Assembly (NCBI GenBank): GCA_022843385.1
Contig: JALHNT010000026.1
Location: 43,102 to 107,101 of the forward strand
DNA: 64,000 nucleotides
From: Anaerolineae bacterium
GTDB taxonomy: Bacteria > Chloroflexota > Anaerolineae > Aggregatilineales > Phototrophicaceae
Reading direction: 5' to 3'
Under the pieces are notes generated by a model. The model did no database searches. It worked only from the letters and a program-made list of their open reading frames with translations, and was not told where the DNA came from. Each line of letters starts with the position of its first letter. Positions within the stretch are counted from its first letter, which is position 1. The position numbers and the translations under genes are program-made. Below are positions 51,661-58,656 of this stretch, piece by piece.

Positions 51661-51848
51661 GATGCGTCCGCCGGAATATGATCGATCATCTGCGGCAGGA
51701 AGCACCCACTCGCGCTGCGCACCCAGGCCATGAAGTCGTCGTCATAACCCCAATGAGCTTTTGAGCGATAGAACAGGGCGGTCAGCGCTTCGGCTTCGTC
51801 CGGCCGCGCCGGGCGTATAGAAAGTAGTGCAGGTGAACGATGTGTCAT
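51657..51848 (-). pseudogene. Truncated GNAT acetyltransferase (N-terminal fragment)
   Basis: 63 residues. LLSIRPARPDEAEALTALFY then RSKAHWGYDDDFMAWV is the N-terminal strand and helix of a common GNAT subgroup. The acetyl-CoA-binding motif (R/Q-x-x-G-x-G/A) and the rest of the domain are missing; the protein ends shortly afterwards at residue 63, overlapping the next start codon by 4 bp. It is either a decayed gene or one kept only for translational coupling. It has an ATG and an upstream TATAG-like sequence but no strong ribosome site. Confidence 0.75.
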
Positions 51849-51913
51849 GATGGATGCTATAGTACCTCAACAACGTGAAGTTGTCGGCCTGTCATCCCAT
51901 CCAGCAAAATCCT

Positions 51914-52870
51914 CTATTGACCAGCAGCATCCTGAGCTACCCAGATGGCGACATTTCCCTTCTTATGCCCCTGGTTGACATAGCGATGCGCCTCAACGAT
52001 CTGCTCCAGCGGATAACACCGGTCAATGACGGGCTTGACCTTACCGGATTCCAGCAATTCCTTTAACGATAGCAGCTCTTGCAGCATGGTCTGACCAGAA
52101 CGGCCACCCGAATGCTGATGAACATTCAGATAGATGCCTCCGGGCTTGAGCGCAGTTCTGGCGCGCGCCGGGGAGAACCTGGCGACGGCATCAAATACCA
52201 CGTCATAGATCGGACCATGCCGGCTGAAATCCTCCTGGGTGTAATCGAGAACCGCATCAGCACCGAGTGATTTCACCAGACTCATATTGCCGCTGCTGCA
52301 TACACCGGTCACGTTGGCACCGAAGTGATTGCGAGCCATCTGCACGGCATTTGTTCCTACCGCCCCGGAAGCACCGTAGATCAGCACCTTCTGGCCGGGT
52401 TGGATATGTCCCTTACGCAGACAACGCAGTGCGGTTATGCCGCCACCGACTGCCGCAGCCGCTTCGACAAAGGACAGATTGTTCGGCTTCAGCGCCAGGG
52501 CTCCATTTTCTGGCATACATTTGTATTCGGCATAACCGCCAAAATCCACCTCAAACGTGGAGGCAAAAACCGGATCGCCGACTTTGAAGCGGGTGACATT
52601 CTTGCCGACAGCATCGATTTCGCCAGCCAGTTCCATCCCCAGTATCGCGCGCCTGGGCTTCAGGATACCCAGATAGAGGCGCGCAAACAGCCACTGCGCG
52701 CGCGGAACGGTGAAACTCCGCATGCGAATATCACCGATGGTGACAGTGGTCGCAATCACCTTGATTCGCACTTCATCGTCATTGGGAGTTGGTTGTTCAA
52801 TCCGGGTAAGTTGAAGCACTTCCGGCGGTCCATATTGTGTATAGATGACCGCTTTCATCTGGCCTGTCAT
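51914..52870 (-). CDS. Zinc-less NAD(P)-dependent alcohol dehydrogenase/quinone oxidoreductase (MDR)
   Basis: 318 residues. YTQYGPPEVLQLTRIEQPTP is the typical start of zinc-less medium-chain dehydrogenases. The cofactor loop is LIYGASGAVGTNAVQMARNH, with VEAAAAVGGGITALRCL before it. There is no zinc-binding Cys cluster. It could act on quinones, aldehydes or enones. It is the second of a tandem pair; the two share over half their residues by eye, so they arose by duplication. A start four codons later (ATG at 52858) matches the paralogue better, but the ribosome site GAGAGG suits the first ATG. Confidence 0.88.
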   Translation of the reverse strand: MTGQMKAVIYTQYGPPEVLQLTRIEQPTPNDDEVRIKVIATTVTIGDIRMRSFTVPRAQWLFARLYLGILKPRRAILGMELAGEIDAVGKNVTRFKVGDPVFASTFEVDFGGYAEYKCMPENGALALKPNNLSFVEAAAAVGGGITALRCLRKGHIQPGQKVLIYGASGAVGTNAVQMARNHFGANVTGVCSSGNMSLVKSLGADAVLDYTQEDFSRHGPIYDVVFDAVARFSPARARTALKPGGIYLNVHQHSGGRSGQTMLQELLSLKELLESGKVKPVIDRCYPLEQIVEAHRYVNQGHKKGNVAIWVAQDAAGQ

Positions 52871-52943
52871 TGTTCAATCCTCTCTGAATACGCTGTTATC
52901 ACTGCTCCCCAAAAACATCTTTCGACAGCAGTCATCTTGTTTT

Positions 52944-53912
52944 CTATTGATGAGGCATCACTTCAATGATCACATTGCCCTTTTTGTGTCCAGCATCGAC
53001 ATACCGGTGTGCCTCTACCATATCTTTCAGGGCATAGGTTCGATCAATGACAGATGTGAACTTGCCGGCTTCGATCAGCGCCTTGAGCAGCACCAGGTCT
53101 TCTGGCTGAGGGGTGGGGTTGCCGCTATCAACTGATAGAATCGTTCCGCCCGGCTTGAGGGCTTGCTGACAAGCCTGTTTCAGGGGTGAGTTTTTCTTTT
53201 TCCCAACCGCATCAAAGACGACATCATAACGTTCTCCACTGGGGATGGTGCCCTGGCGGGTGTAATCCAGCACGTGATCGGCTCCCAATGACTTCACCAG
53301 TTCCACATTGGCGCTGCTGCATACCCCGGTCACTTCCGTTCCGTAGTGGTGTTTGGCGAGTTGCAGCGCGGTTGTGCCTATCGCGCCGGAAGCGCCGTAG
53401 ATCAACACCTTTTGACCACGCTGAAGCCGGGCGCGTTTCAGAAAATGTGAAGCCAGCGTACAGCCGTAAGGCACAGCAGCCGCTTCAGCGTAGGTCATAT
53501 TGCGAGGTTTCAAGGCCAGTACGCTGCCAACCGTCGGCAGAAAAGTGCGCTCACTCGCTGCTGGAAGACAGGTGTATTCAGCATAACAGCCAAATCGAGT
53601 GCCAGAAAACCCGTATACGGCATCGCCCGGCTTAAACTGGGTAACGGCTTTTCCAATGGTTTCGATGTCGCCGACCATGACCGTGCCGAGGATAGCTCTG
53701 CGCGGTTTGGAAAAGCCAATGACCAGACCCATCATCAGACCAAGCGGATGCCAGAGCGGCAGGCTGAATTGGCGAACGATGCAATCACTGGCCGTGACAG
53801 CGGTCGCATGAATGCGAATCAGGACTTCGTTGTCGTTTGGGACCGGTTTCTCGACATCCCGCAAGCAGAGGACTTCAGGGGGGCCGTAGCGGGTGCAGAT
53901 AATCGCTTTCAT
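52944..53912 (-). CDS. Zinc-less NAD(P)-dependent alcohol dehydrogenase/quinone oxidoreductase (MDR), paralogue
   Basis: 322 residues, upstream copy of the pair. CTRYGPPEVLCLRDVEKPVP matches the start of its neighbour. Cofactor loop: LIYGASGAIGTTALQLAKHH, then VTGVCSSANVELVKSLGADH. No zinc cluster. It carries a short extra region CYAEYTCLPAASERTFLPT not present in the other copy. Seventy-three bp separate the two genes, and each may be translated on its own. Confidence 0.88.
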   Translation of the reverse strand: MKAIICTRYGPPEVLCLRDVEKPVPNDNEVLIRIHATAVTASDCIVRQFSLPLWHPLGLMMGLVIGFSKPRRAILGTVMVGDIETIGKAVTQFKPGDAVYGFSGTRFGCYAEYTCLPAASERTFLPTVGSVLALKPRNMTYAEAAAVPYGCTLASHFLKRARLQRGQKVLIYGASGAIGTTALQLAKHHYGTEVTGVCSSANVELVKSLGADHVLDYTRQGTIPSGERYDVVFDAVGKKKNSPLKQACQQALKPGGTILSVDSGNPTPQPEDLVLLKALIEAGKFTSVIDRTYALKDMVEAHRYVDAGHKKGNVIIEVMPHQ

Positions 53913-54003
53913 GAGCGGTACCGAGGATCACCTCGACCTCCATGAGCTTCGCTACTGTTCTATACGTAAAATGCCGCGTCAGGTTGTGATCGGGTGTGCA
54001 GGT

Positions 54004-55080
54004 TTAACGCTGTTTTCGTGCCGCCTGAGTGCGAGTTACGGTGGCTTGTGCAATCATGGGCGTAGCCGAATCGGGATAGGGCGCGACGCTGCTGACATTG
54101 ATTTCACACAAAACATAGGTGTCCTCGCCGTTTTCATCTTTCGCGCCCAGCAGAAAATCAGCATCCCACAGGACTGGAAGTTGTTCAGTTGGGATGTCCA
54201 GTAGTTTCTGCAATTCCGGCACCCATTCCTGCTCCAGCTTGTGCTTCAACGGCTGAAACTCAGCCAGATCCGGCGGATGATACAGTCGCGGGCCGGGCTG
54301 CGGCGCATCGGCGGGCGCGGCTCCTTCCGGTGCCGGATACAGGGCATTGATCGCCTGATGACCGAAGCCGCCGACCTGATGATGCACCAGATATGCGCGG
54401 ATCATGCCTTCCGGCAGCCGGGTCTGATAGGGCTGGTCAATCATCTTGCCTGCCCCTTCAAAGTAGGGTTCACAGCGCTGGATGAATGCGTCCAGCGTGA
54501 TGCTCTCTTCAACGCTGCCCCGCGCCGCATGACGCACCCTGACCGGCGTTTGTGGCAGCGCTGCTGCGGCGGGTTGAGCCAGTTCAACCTTCCATACCCC
54601 GATGCCACTGTGTCCCCGGTTTTGCTTCAAAACCCGCGCGCCGCCCCCTGCCAGACGCAGCGGCAGGGCTTGTCGCAATTCTTCAAGGCTGTGATACAAC
54701 AAGGTTTCACCCCCCCAGCCCATGTGACGGGTCTGAACCAGCACTTCCTTCGTCCCCATCTTCAGGATGACATCGGGATGGGTGCTGACAAACACTCCAG
54801 CATCCGCCACTCTCCTCAGCAGCGAATCGAGAACCGTCCGGTCATGACCATCCTGAATCGGATTGACCCACACCAGCACCCCATCGACCTGGAGGAGCTG
54901 CTGATAAACCGCTTCCCAGAAATCCGGGTGATAGACCGCCGGTTCAGCCTTGACCCCCAGTTGTGCCAGCGCATCAAACAGGGGCGAGAAGCGATTGTTA
55001 TCCGCCGTCGCGTTCTGACGCACTTCCGCATCGCCAGGGTAAACGATAGCAACCCGGATGTCCTGTTGTTCGTCGCGCAT
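54004..55080 (-). CDS. Cj0069-type conserved protein, ATP-grasp-like
   Basis: 358 residues. VAIVYPGDAEVRQNATADNN, VDGVLVWVNPIQDGHDRTVL and FVSTHPDVILKMGTKEVLVQ resemble the uncharacterised Cj0069 family, which I recall from bacterial genomes. The later part contains VLKQNRGHSGIGVWKVEL and YVLCEINVSSVAPYPDSA, which look like the nucleotide-binding loop and the C-terminal Asn/Glu metal site of ATP-grasp enzymes. If so it would form an acyl-phosphate bond using ATP. No substrate is known. It is followed downstream by the MDR pair and preceded by a GT4 gene. Confidence 0.78.
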   Translation of the reverse strand: MRDEQQDIRVAIVYPGDAEVRQNATADNNRFSPLFDALAQLGVKAEPAVYHPDFWEAVYQQLLQVDGVLVWVNPIQDGHDRTVLDSLLRRVADAGVFVSTHPDVILKMGTKEVLVQTRHMGWGGETLLYHSLEELRQALPLRLAGGGARVLKQNRGHSGIGVWKVELAQPAAAALPQTPVRVRHAARGSVEESITLDAFIQRCEPYFEGAGKMIDQPYQTRLPEGMIRAYLVHHQVGGFGHQAINALYPAPEGAAPADAPQPGPRLYHPPDLAEFQPLKHKLEQEWVPELQKLLDIPTEQLPVLWDADFLLGAKDENGEDTYVLCEINVSSVAPYPDSATPMIAQATVTRTQAARKQR

Positions 55081-55116
55081 GTCTGGCTCCTGAATCGTCG
55101 GCTAGACGAGGTTACT

Positions 55117-56217
55117 TCACGGCTTAATCGCCCATTCCAGCGCATCCCAGGCGGCGCGGGCAGCAGTATCCCAGGTGAAGATTGTCGCCTGCTGTTGACC
55201 CTTTGCCAGCAAGGTCTGGCGCAGCGGCTCATCCTGGCTCAACTGGCGCATGGCCCCGGCAATCGACTCGACGGACAACGGATCAACCAGCAGCCCGGCC
55301 TCCCCGACCAGTTCCGGCAGGCTGGAGGTCTGGCTGGCGATCACTGGCGTGCCGCAGCCCATCGCTTCCAGAACCGGAAAACCAAAGCCCTCATAGAGCG
55401 AGGGGAACACGAAAGCCAGCGCCCCCGCCAGCAGTGCCCCCTTATCCCCTTCATCAATATACCCCAGCAGCCGCACCCCTGGCACATCTTCCACCCAGGC
55501 CGGATCGAATAACCAGCCCGTGCCACCCGCCAGCAGCAGCTCCGCCGGGTCATCCGGGCAGAGCCGCCTCCAGGCTTGAAAGGCCTGCACCAGCCGGGCA
55601 ATATTCTTGCGCGGTTGCAACGTGCCGATGAAAAGGAAGTAGCGCTCTGGCAGCACGTATTTGGCGCGAACGGCGTCCCTGTCCTGAATGACGGGCGCCT
55701 CGACGCCGGGATACACCACCCGGATACGCACCGGCGAGATGCCGTAGAAGCGGGTCAGATCATCGGCGGTCGCCACGCTGTCGGCCAGCACCACCCGCGC
55801 TCGTGCGGCGCTGTAATGGGTCGTCAGATCGAGGTAGACCCGCTGTTGCCAGGGATGTGCTTCGGGAAAGTGACGATACCCCAGATCATGCGCTGTGACC
55901 GCGCCGCGCCCCGGAAAGACGAAGGGCAGCGTGTGCGCCGGGACGAACGTCAGATCAGGCCGGTCACGCCAGAGTTCCCGCGCCAGCCGCAGATGAGTCC
56001 AGGCACGGCGGAAAGGGATGGTCTTGAGCGTCACTTGATCAACCGTCTCGCCCAGCCAGGCAGCCAACCACTGCAGTTGAGGTTCATCGCGGAAGTAGAG
56101 TGTGATTTCGTGTTGGGTGTTGTGGCGGATGAGGTGGCGGATCAGTTCGATGGCGTAGCGCTCAGTGCCGGTGACGCGTGGGACGGTACACCGGCTGGCA
56201 TCGATGGCAAGGCGCAC
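55117..56217 (-). CDS. Glycosyltransferase, GT4 family (mannosyltransferase-like)
   Basis: 366 residues. RLAIDASRCTVPRVTGTERY is the start of WbaZ/mannosyltransferase-like GT4 enzymes. The donor half contains FLFIGTLQPRKNIARLVQAF, VRLLGYIDEGDKGALLAGAL and FVFPSLYEGFGFPVLEAMGC with the two glutamates of the EX7E motif, then GTPVIASQTSSLPELVGEAG. It should transfer mannose or a related sugar from a nucleotide donor. It lies 3 bp after a membrane-protein gene and may be co-transcribed. Confidence 0.92.
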   Translation of the reverse strand: MRLAIDASRCTVPRVTGTERYAIELIRHLIRHNTQHEITLYFRDEPQLQWLAAWLGETVDQVTLKTIPFRRAWTHLRLARELWRDRPDLTFVPAHTLPFVFPGRGAVTAHDLGYRHFPEAHPWQQRVYLDLTTHYSAARARVVLADSVATADDLTRFYGISPVRIRVVYPGVEAPVIQDRDAVRAKYVLPERYFLFIGTLQPRKNIARLVQAFQAWRRLCPDDPAELLLAGGTGWLFDPAWVEDVPGVRLLGYIDEGDKGALLAGALAFVFPSLYEGFGFPVLEAMGCGTPVIASQTSSLPELVGEAGLLVDPLSVESIAGAMRQLSQDEPLRQTLLAKGQQQATIFTWDTAARAAWDALEWAIKP

Positions 56218-56220
56218 GAC

Positions 56221-57207
56221 TTACCGCCGGACGATCAGCGGCAGCAGCCAGATGATGACCAGTCCGACCAGCGCCAGCGGCCAGGCCGTCGCCGCCGTCG
56301 AGAGGATGGCTGCATCCAGCAGGTTGAGCGTCACCACCAGCCCGGCCACGCCACCCACCAGCAGCGTCAGCCCCGGCAGCAGCAGCCGACCATCACGCGG
56401 CTGAGCCAACCCACTCGTCAGCATCGCCGCCAGACCGATAGCGCTCACCAGCAGCGGCCAGCCCTGCGCCAGCGCCAGCAGATTGAACTGGGTGAAGGCT
56501 ATGAACAGGCTGCTCACCAATAGCAGCGCCAGCCCGAAGAACAAGGCTCCGCGCGCCCAGCGCCCGGAGGCCAGCCAGCGCCCCAGCAGCATCAGCCCCA
56601 GCGCACCCCCGCCCAGCCCCAACAGCCAGCCAGCGTTCGGCAGCCCCTGTCCGGTGGTCAGATTGAAGGTCAGCCACACCCCGGCCGCGATCAGCAGCAG
56701 CGCCGGGATAACCGAGGAAAGCTGACCGCGTTTGAGCGTCATCACCGGCGGCACCGGGAAGAACTGTTCCGGGTGTTCCAGTCGCGTTTGGGCTTCGACC
56801 CGCGCCTGCTCCCGCGCTTCGGCCTGGGATTGGCGCAGTTGTTCGGCTGCTTCCTGCTCGGCCACCATATCGCTCAGGGTCGAGACGGCCGCCAGCGCTG
56901 CAGCAATATCCAGCCCATCGGTCACATTCACCGGCAGCGAGTCCGGCGTCACGGCCACGGAGGGCGCTGCATCCAGAGCTTCTGTCGAGTCAACCGCTAC
57001 CGGCGCATCGCTTACGTACAAATCATCGAGCGGCGTCTCATCCGGCGCAGCGTCATCGGTCATCGCTGGCGCGGCAGTATCATCAGACATTTCTGGTGCG
57101 GCTGCGACTGGCTCGGCGGCAGGCGGAACCGGCGGCGCATAGCGCAGATCATCGTCTGGCACAGCGGCGCCGGATTGGGGGTTGAGGTCACGTTCATCGT
57201 TGTTCAT
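56221..57207 (-). CDS. Membrane protein with acidic N-terminal tail, unknown function
   Basis: 328 residues from the ATG at 57207. The first 150 residues are a disordered, acidic, Pro/Ala-rich tail (DAAPDETPLDDLYVSDAPVA), followed by a charged helix EAAEQLRQSQAEAREQARVE. The C-terminal half has about six close hydrophobic helices (SVIPALLLIAAGVWLTFNL and others). No catalytic motif was seen. The start is seven bases after a TATAAT, so the mRNA is likely leaderless. It is the first gene before the GT4 gene and could be part of a glycan-export or regulation system; this is only a positional guess. Confidence 0.75.
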   Translation of the reverse strand: MNNDERDLNPQSGAAVPDDDLRYAPPVPPAAEPVAAAPEMSDDTAAPAMTDDAAPDETPLDDLYVSDAPVAVDSTEALDAAPSVAVTPDSLPVNVTDGLDIAAALAAVSTLSDMVAEQEAAEQLRQSQAEAREQARVEAQTRLEHPEQFFPVPPVMTLKRGQLSSVIPALLLIAAGVWLTFNLTTGQGLPNAGWLLGLGGGALGLMLLGRWLASGRWARGALFFGLALLLVSSLFIAFTQFNLLALAQGWPLLVSAIGLAAMLTSGLAQPRDGRLLLPGLTLLVGGVAGLVVTLNLLDAAILSTAATAWPLALVGLVIIWLLPLIVRR

Positions 57208-57214
57208 AAAGGCT

Positions 57215-57265
57215 ATTATAGCCGTGATGTTCATCCTTGCCACGCTTTCCCAGCCTCGTTATAAT
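57215..57265. promoter_or_regulatory. Two-way promoter with a shared -35 box
   Basis: TTGCCA at 57237-57242 acts as -35 for the plus strand (TATAAT at 57260-57265, 17-bp spacer, toward tRNA-Cys). Its reverse complement TGGCAA is a weaker -35 for the minus strand (TATAAT as the complement of ATTATA at 57215-57220, 16-bp spacer, toward the membrane-protein gene). Both TATAAT boxes are perfect. Confidence 0.75.
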
Positions 57266-57276
57266 CCACACACTCT

Positions 57277-57348
57277 GGCGACGTGGCCAAGTGGTAAGGC
57301 AAAGCTCTGCAAAAGCTTTATTCGCCGGTTCGAATCCGGCCGTCGCCT
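57277..57348 (+). tRNA. tRNA-Cys (anticodon GCA)
   Basis: A 72-nt cloverleaf. Acceptor stem GGCGACG (57277-57283) pairs with CGTCGCC (57341-57347), discriminator base T at 57348. D stem GCC/GGC (57286-57288, 57298-57300). Anticodon stem AAGCT/AGCTT around loop CTGCAAA, giving anticodon GCA at 57309-57311. T stem GCCGG/CCGGC with loop TTCGAAT. CCA is not encoded. The U73 discriminator and GCA anticodon fit tRNA-Cys. A good promoter precedes it. Confidence 0.96.
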
Positions 57349-57353
57349 CTCAG

Positions 57354-57380
57354 AAGACAGGGAAATTCCTTGTCTTTTTT
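57354..57380 (+). terminator. Rho-independent terminator of tRNA-Cys
   Basis: AAGACAGGG (57354-57362) pairs with CCTTGTCTT (57368-57376) around a 5-nt loop, nine pairs with one G-U, followed by TTTTTT to 57380. Confidence 0.88.
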
Positions 57381-57755
57381 ATTGGCAAAGGGCAACAGAC
57401 CATTGCGGTTTTGGGGACTTTACAAACCACAAAATGGGCGTATGATGACAATACCTCAAGCGGCTGATGTTTGGGGTATTTTGTTCACCAGTTTTAGAAG
57501 GATCACATGATCGAGGGCAGTAGTCATCTGGAACAGCCGCACTTAGCCAGCGGCGATAATCCCCCTCGGCGTTAATCCCCCCTCCATGCAGATGGTGTCG
57601 GGCGAGACGCCAGAGCGCGTTATCGTCGTCCCGCCGCAGCCGGGATAAAGGTGCCACCGTTCCATACGTGACCAAAACTTAATCCGTTCCAGAGCGCAGG
57701 GTCTTCGCTTTAGGTGCGTTGTACCTGCGCAGCAAGCGTCTGTATGGAGGAAACC
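57381..57755. other. Gene-free stretch with possible leader of the DUF1003 gene
   Basis: 375 bp. No gene is convincing. The part next to the DUF1003 gene could be a structured leader: GCGCAGG (57694-57700) pairs with CCTGCGC (57724-57730), and AGGT (57712-57715) can instead pair with ACCT (57723-57726), so the two forms exclude each other. Confidence 0.5.
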
Positions 57756-58424
57756 ATGTACAACGATCTGCTGCTGAATCGCCTTGCCGCCGCCCAGAAT
57801 GAAGATGCCGATGAGCGCGTCCAGGACCTCATCGATGAAATCGAGGAGCTGCGCAGCCTGCTTAGTCCCGAAGCCCAGGCGCTCATCAGCGACCTGCGTC
57901 CACGCCTGGTCAGCGATGATGTGTATGAAGAACTCGAAGAAGATGCGTCGCTCGGTGACCGGCTGGCCGACAAGCTCTCGACCATCGCCGGTAGCTGGAA
58001 GTTCATCATCTTCTTCTGTTCGCTGATGGTGGTCTGGATTGGCGCGAATGTCTACCTGGGCGCACAAGCCTTTGACCCTTTCCCCTTCATTCTGCTCAAC
58101 CTCACGCTCAGCACACTGGCCGCGTTGCAAGCACCGGTGATTTTGATGTCCCAGAACCGGCAGGGCGCGAAAGATCGGGCGGTTGCCCAGAATGATTATC
58201 AGGTCAACCTGAAGTCCGAAGTCGAAATTGCTGACCTGCACCGCAAGATGGACAGCCTGACCGAAGCGCTGACGCTGCAAACCAGGCTGGTCAATGCCCT
58301 GGTCGAAGCCCGTCGTAAGGAACTGAGCGCCACTATCCGCGCCATGGAAGTCAATCGCATGGCGAACTGTCTACCCACCAATGGCAGCGTGCCGATGAAT
58401 GGCAACGGTCAGCACATCGAATAG
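57756..58424 (+). CDS. DUF1003-domain membrane protein
   Basis: 222 residues from the ATG at 57756 (GGAGG six bases upstream). The DUF1003 core reads GDRLADKLSTIAGSWKFIIF, FFCSLMVVWIGANVYL, FDPFPFILLNLTLSTLAALQ and APVILMSQNRQ, with two membrane helices, followed by DYQVNLKSEVEIADLHRKMD, a short coiled coil. The N-terminal 80 residues are acidic and helical. Function of DUF1003 is not established. A GC-rich hairpin follows the stop codon. Confidence 0.9.
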   Translation: MYNDLLLNRLAAAQNEDADERVQDLIDEIEELRSLLSPEAQALISDLRPRLVSDDVYEELEEDASLGDRLADKLSTIAGSWKFIIFFCSLMVVWIGANVYLGAQAFDPFPFILLNLTLSTLAALQAPVILMSQNRQGAKDRAVAQNDYQVNLKSEVEIADLHRKMDSLTEALTLQTRLVNALVEARRKELSATIRAMEVNRMANCLPTNGSVPMNGNGQHIE

Positions 58425-58442
58425 ACAATCATTTCCCTCTGA

Positions 58443-58480
58443 TGGGGGCAAGCACGGAACACGCCGACACCTTGCCCCCA
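58443..58480 (+). terminator. Probable transcription end after the DUF1003 gene
   Basis: TGGGGGCAAG (58443-58452) pairs with CTTGCCCCCA (58471-58480), a perfect 10-bp stem with an 18-nt loop. There is no clear T-run, so the terminator role is likely but unproven. Confidence 0.5.
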
Positions 58481-58656
58481 CTGATTGCGACAGGTTATGT
58501 TTTCGTTTCATCCCAGCAGATTGCTTTCCGCTTTCACATCGTGATATGCAGGCTCTCAAGACTCGCTGATCCAAAACTGATTTACAATCATAATAACAAA
58601 TAGCACATACAGATTGACCCAATCTCTGGGATCAATAACGGGTTGGAGATGGGACT

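Noticed and set aside
54241..55512. Plus-strand open frame of 423 residues opposite the Cj0069-type and GT4 genes
   Set aside because: Antisense shadow of two well-supported genes; no recognisable motif.
57379..57675. Minus-strand open frame between tRNA-Cys and the DUF1003 gene
   Set aside because: No start signal and no motif; it crosses the leader region of the DUF1003 gene.
57543..58280. Minus-strand open frame opposite the DUF1003 gene
   Set aside because: The plus-strand DUF1003 motif and ribosome site are clear; the opposite frame has no family features.
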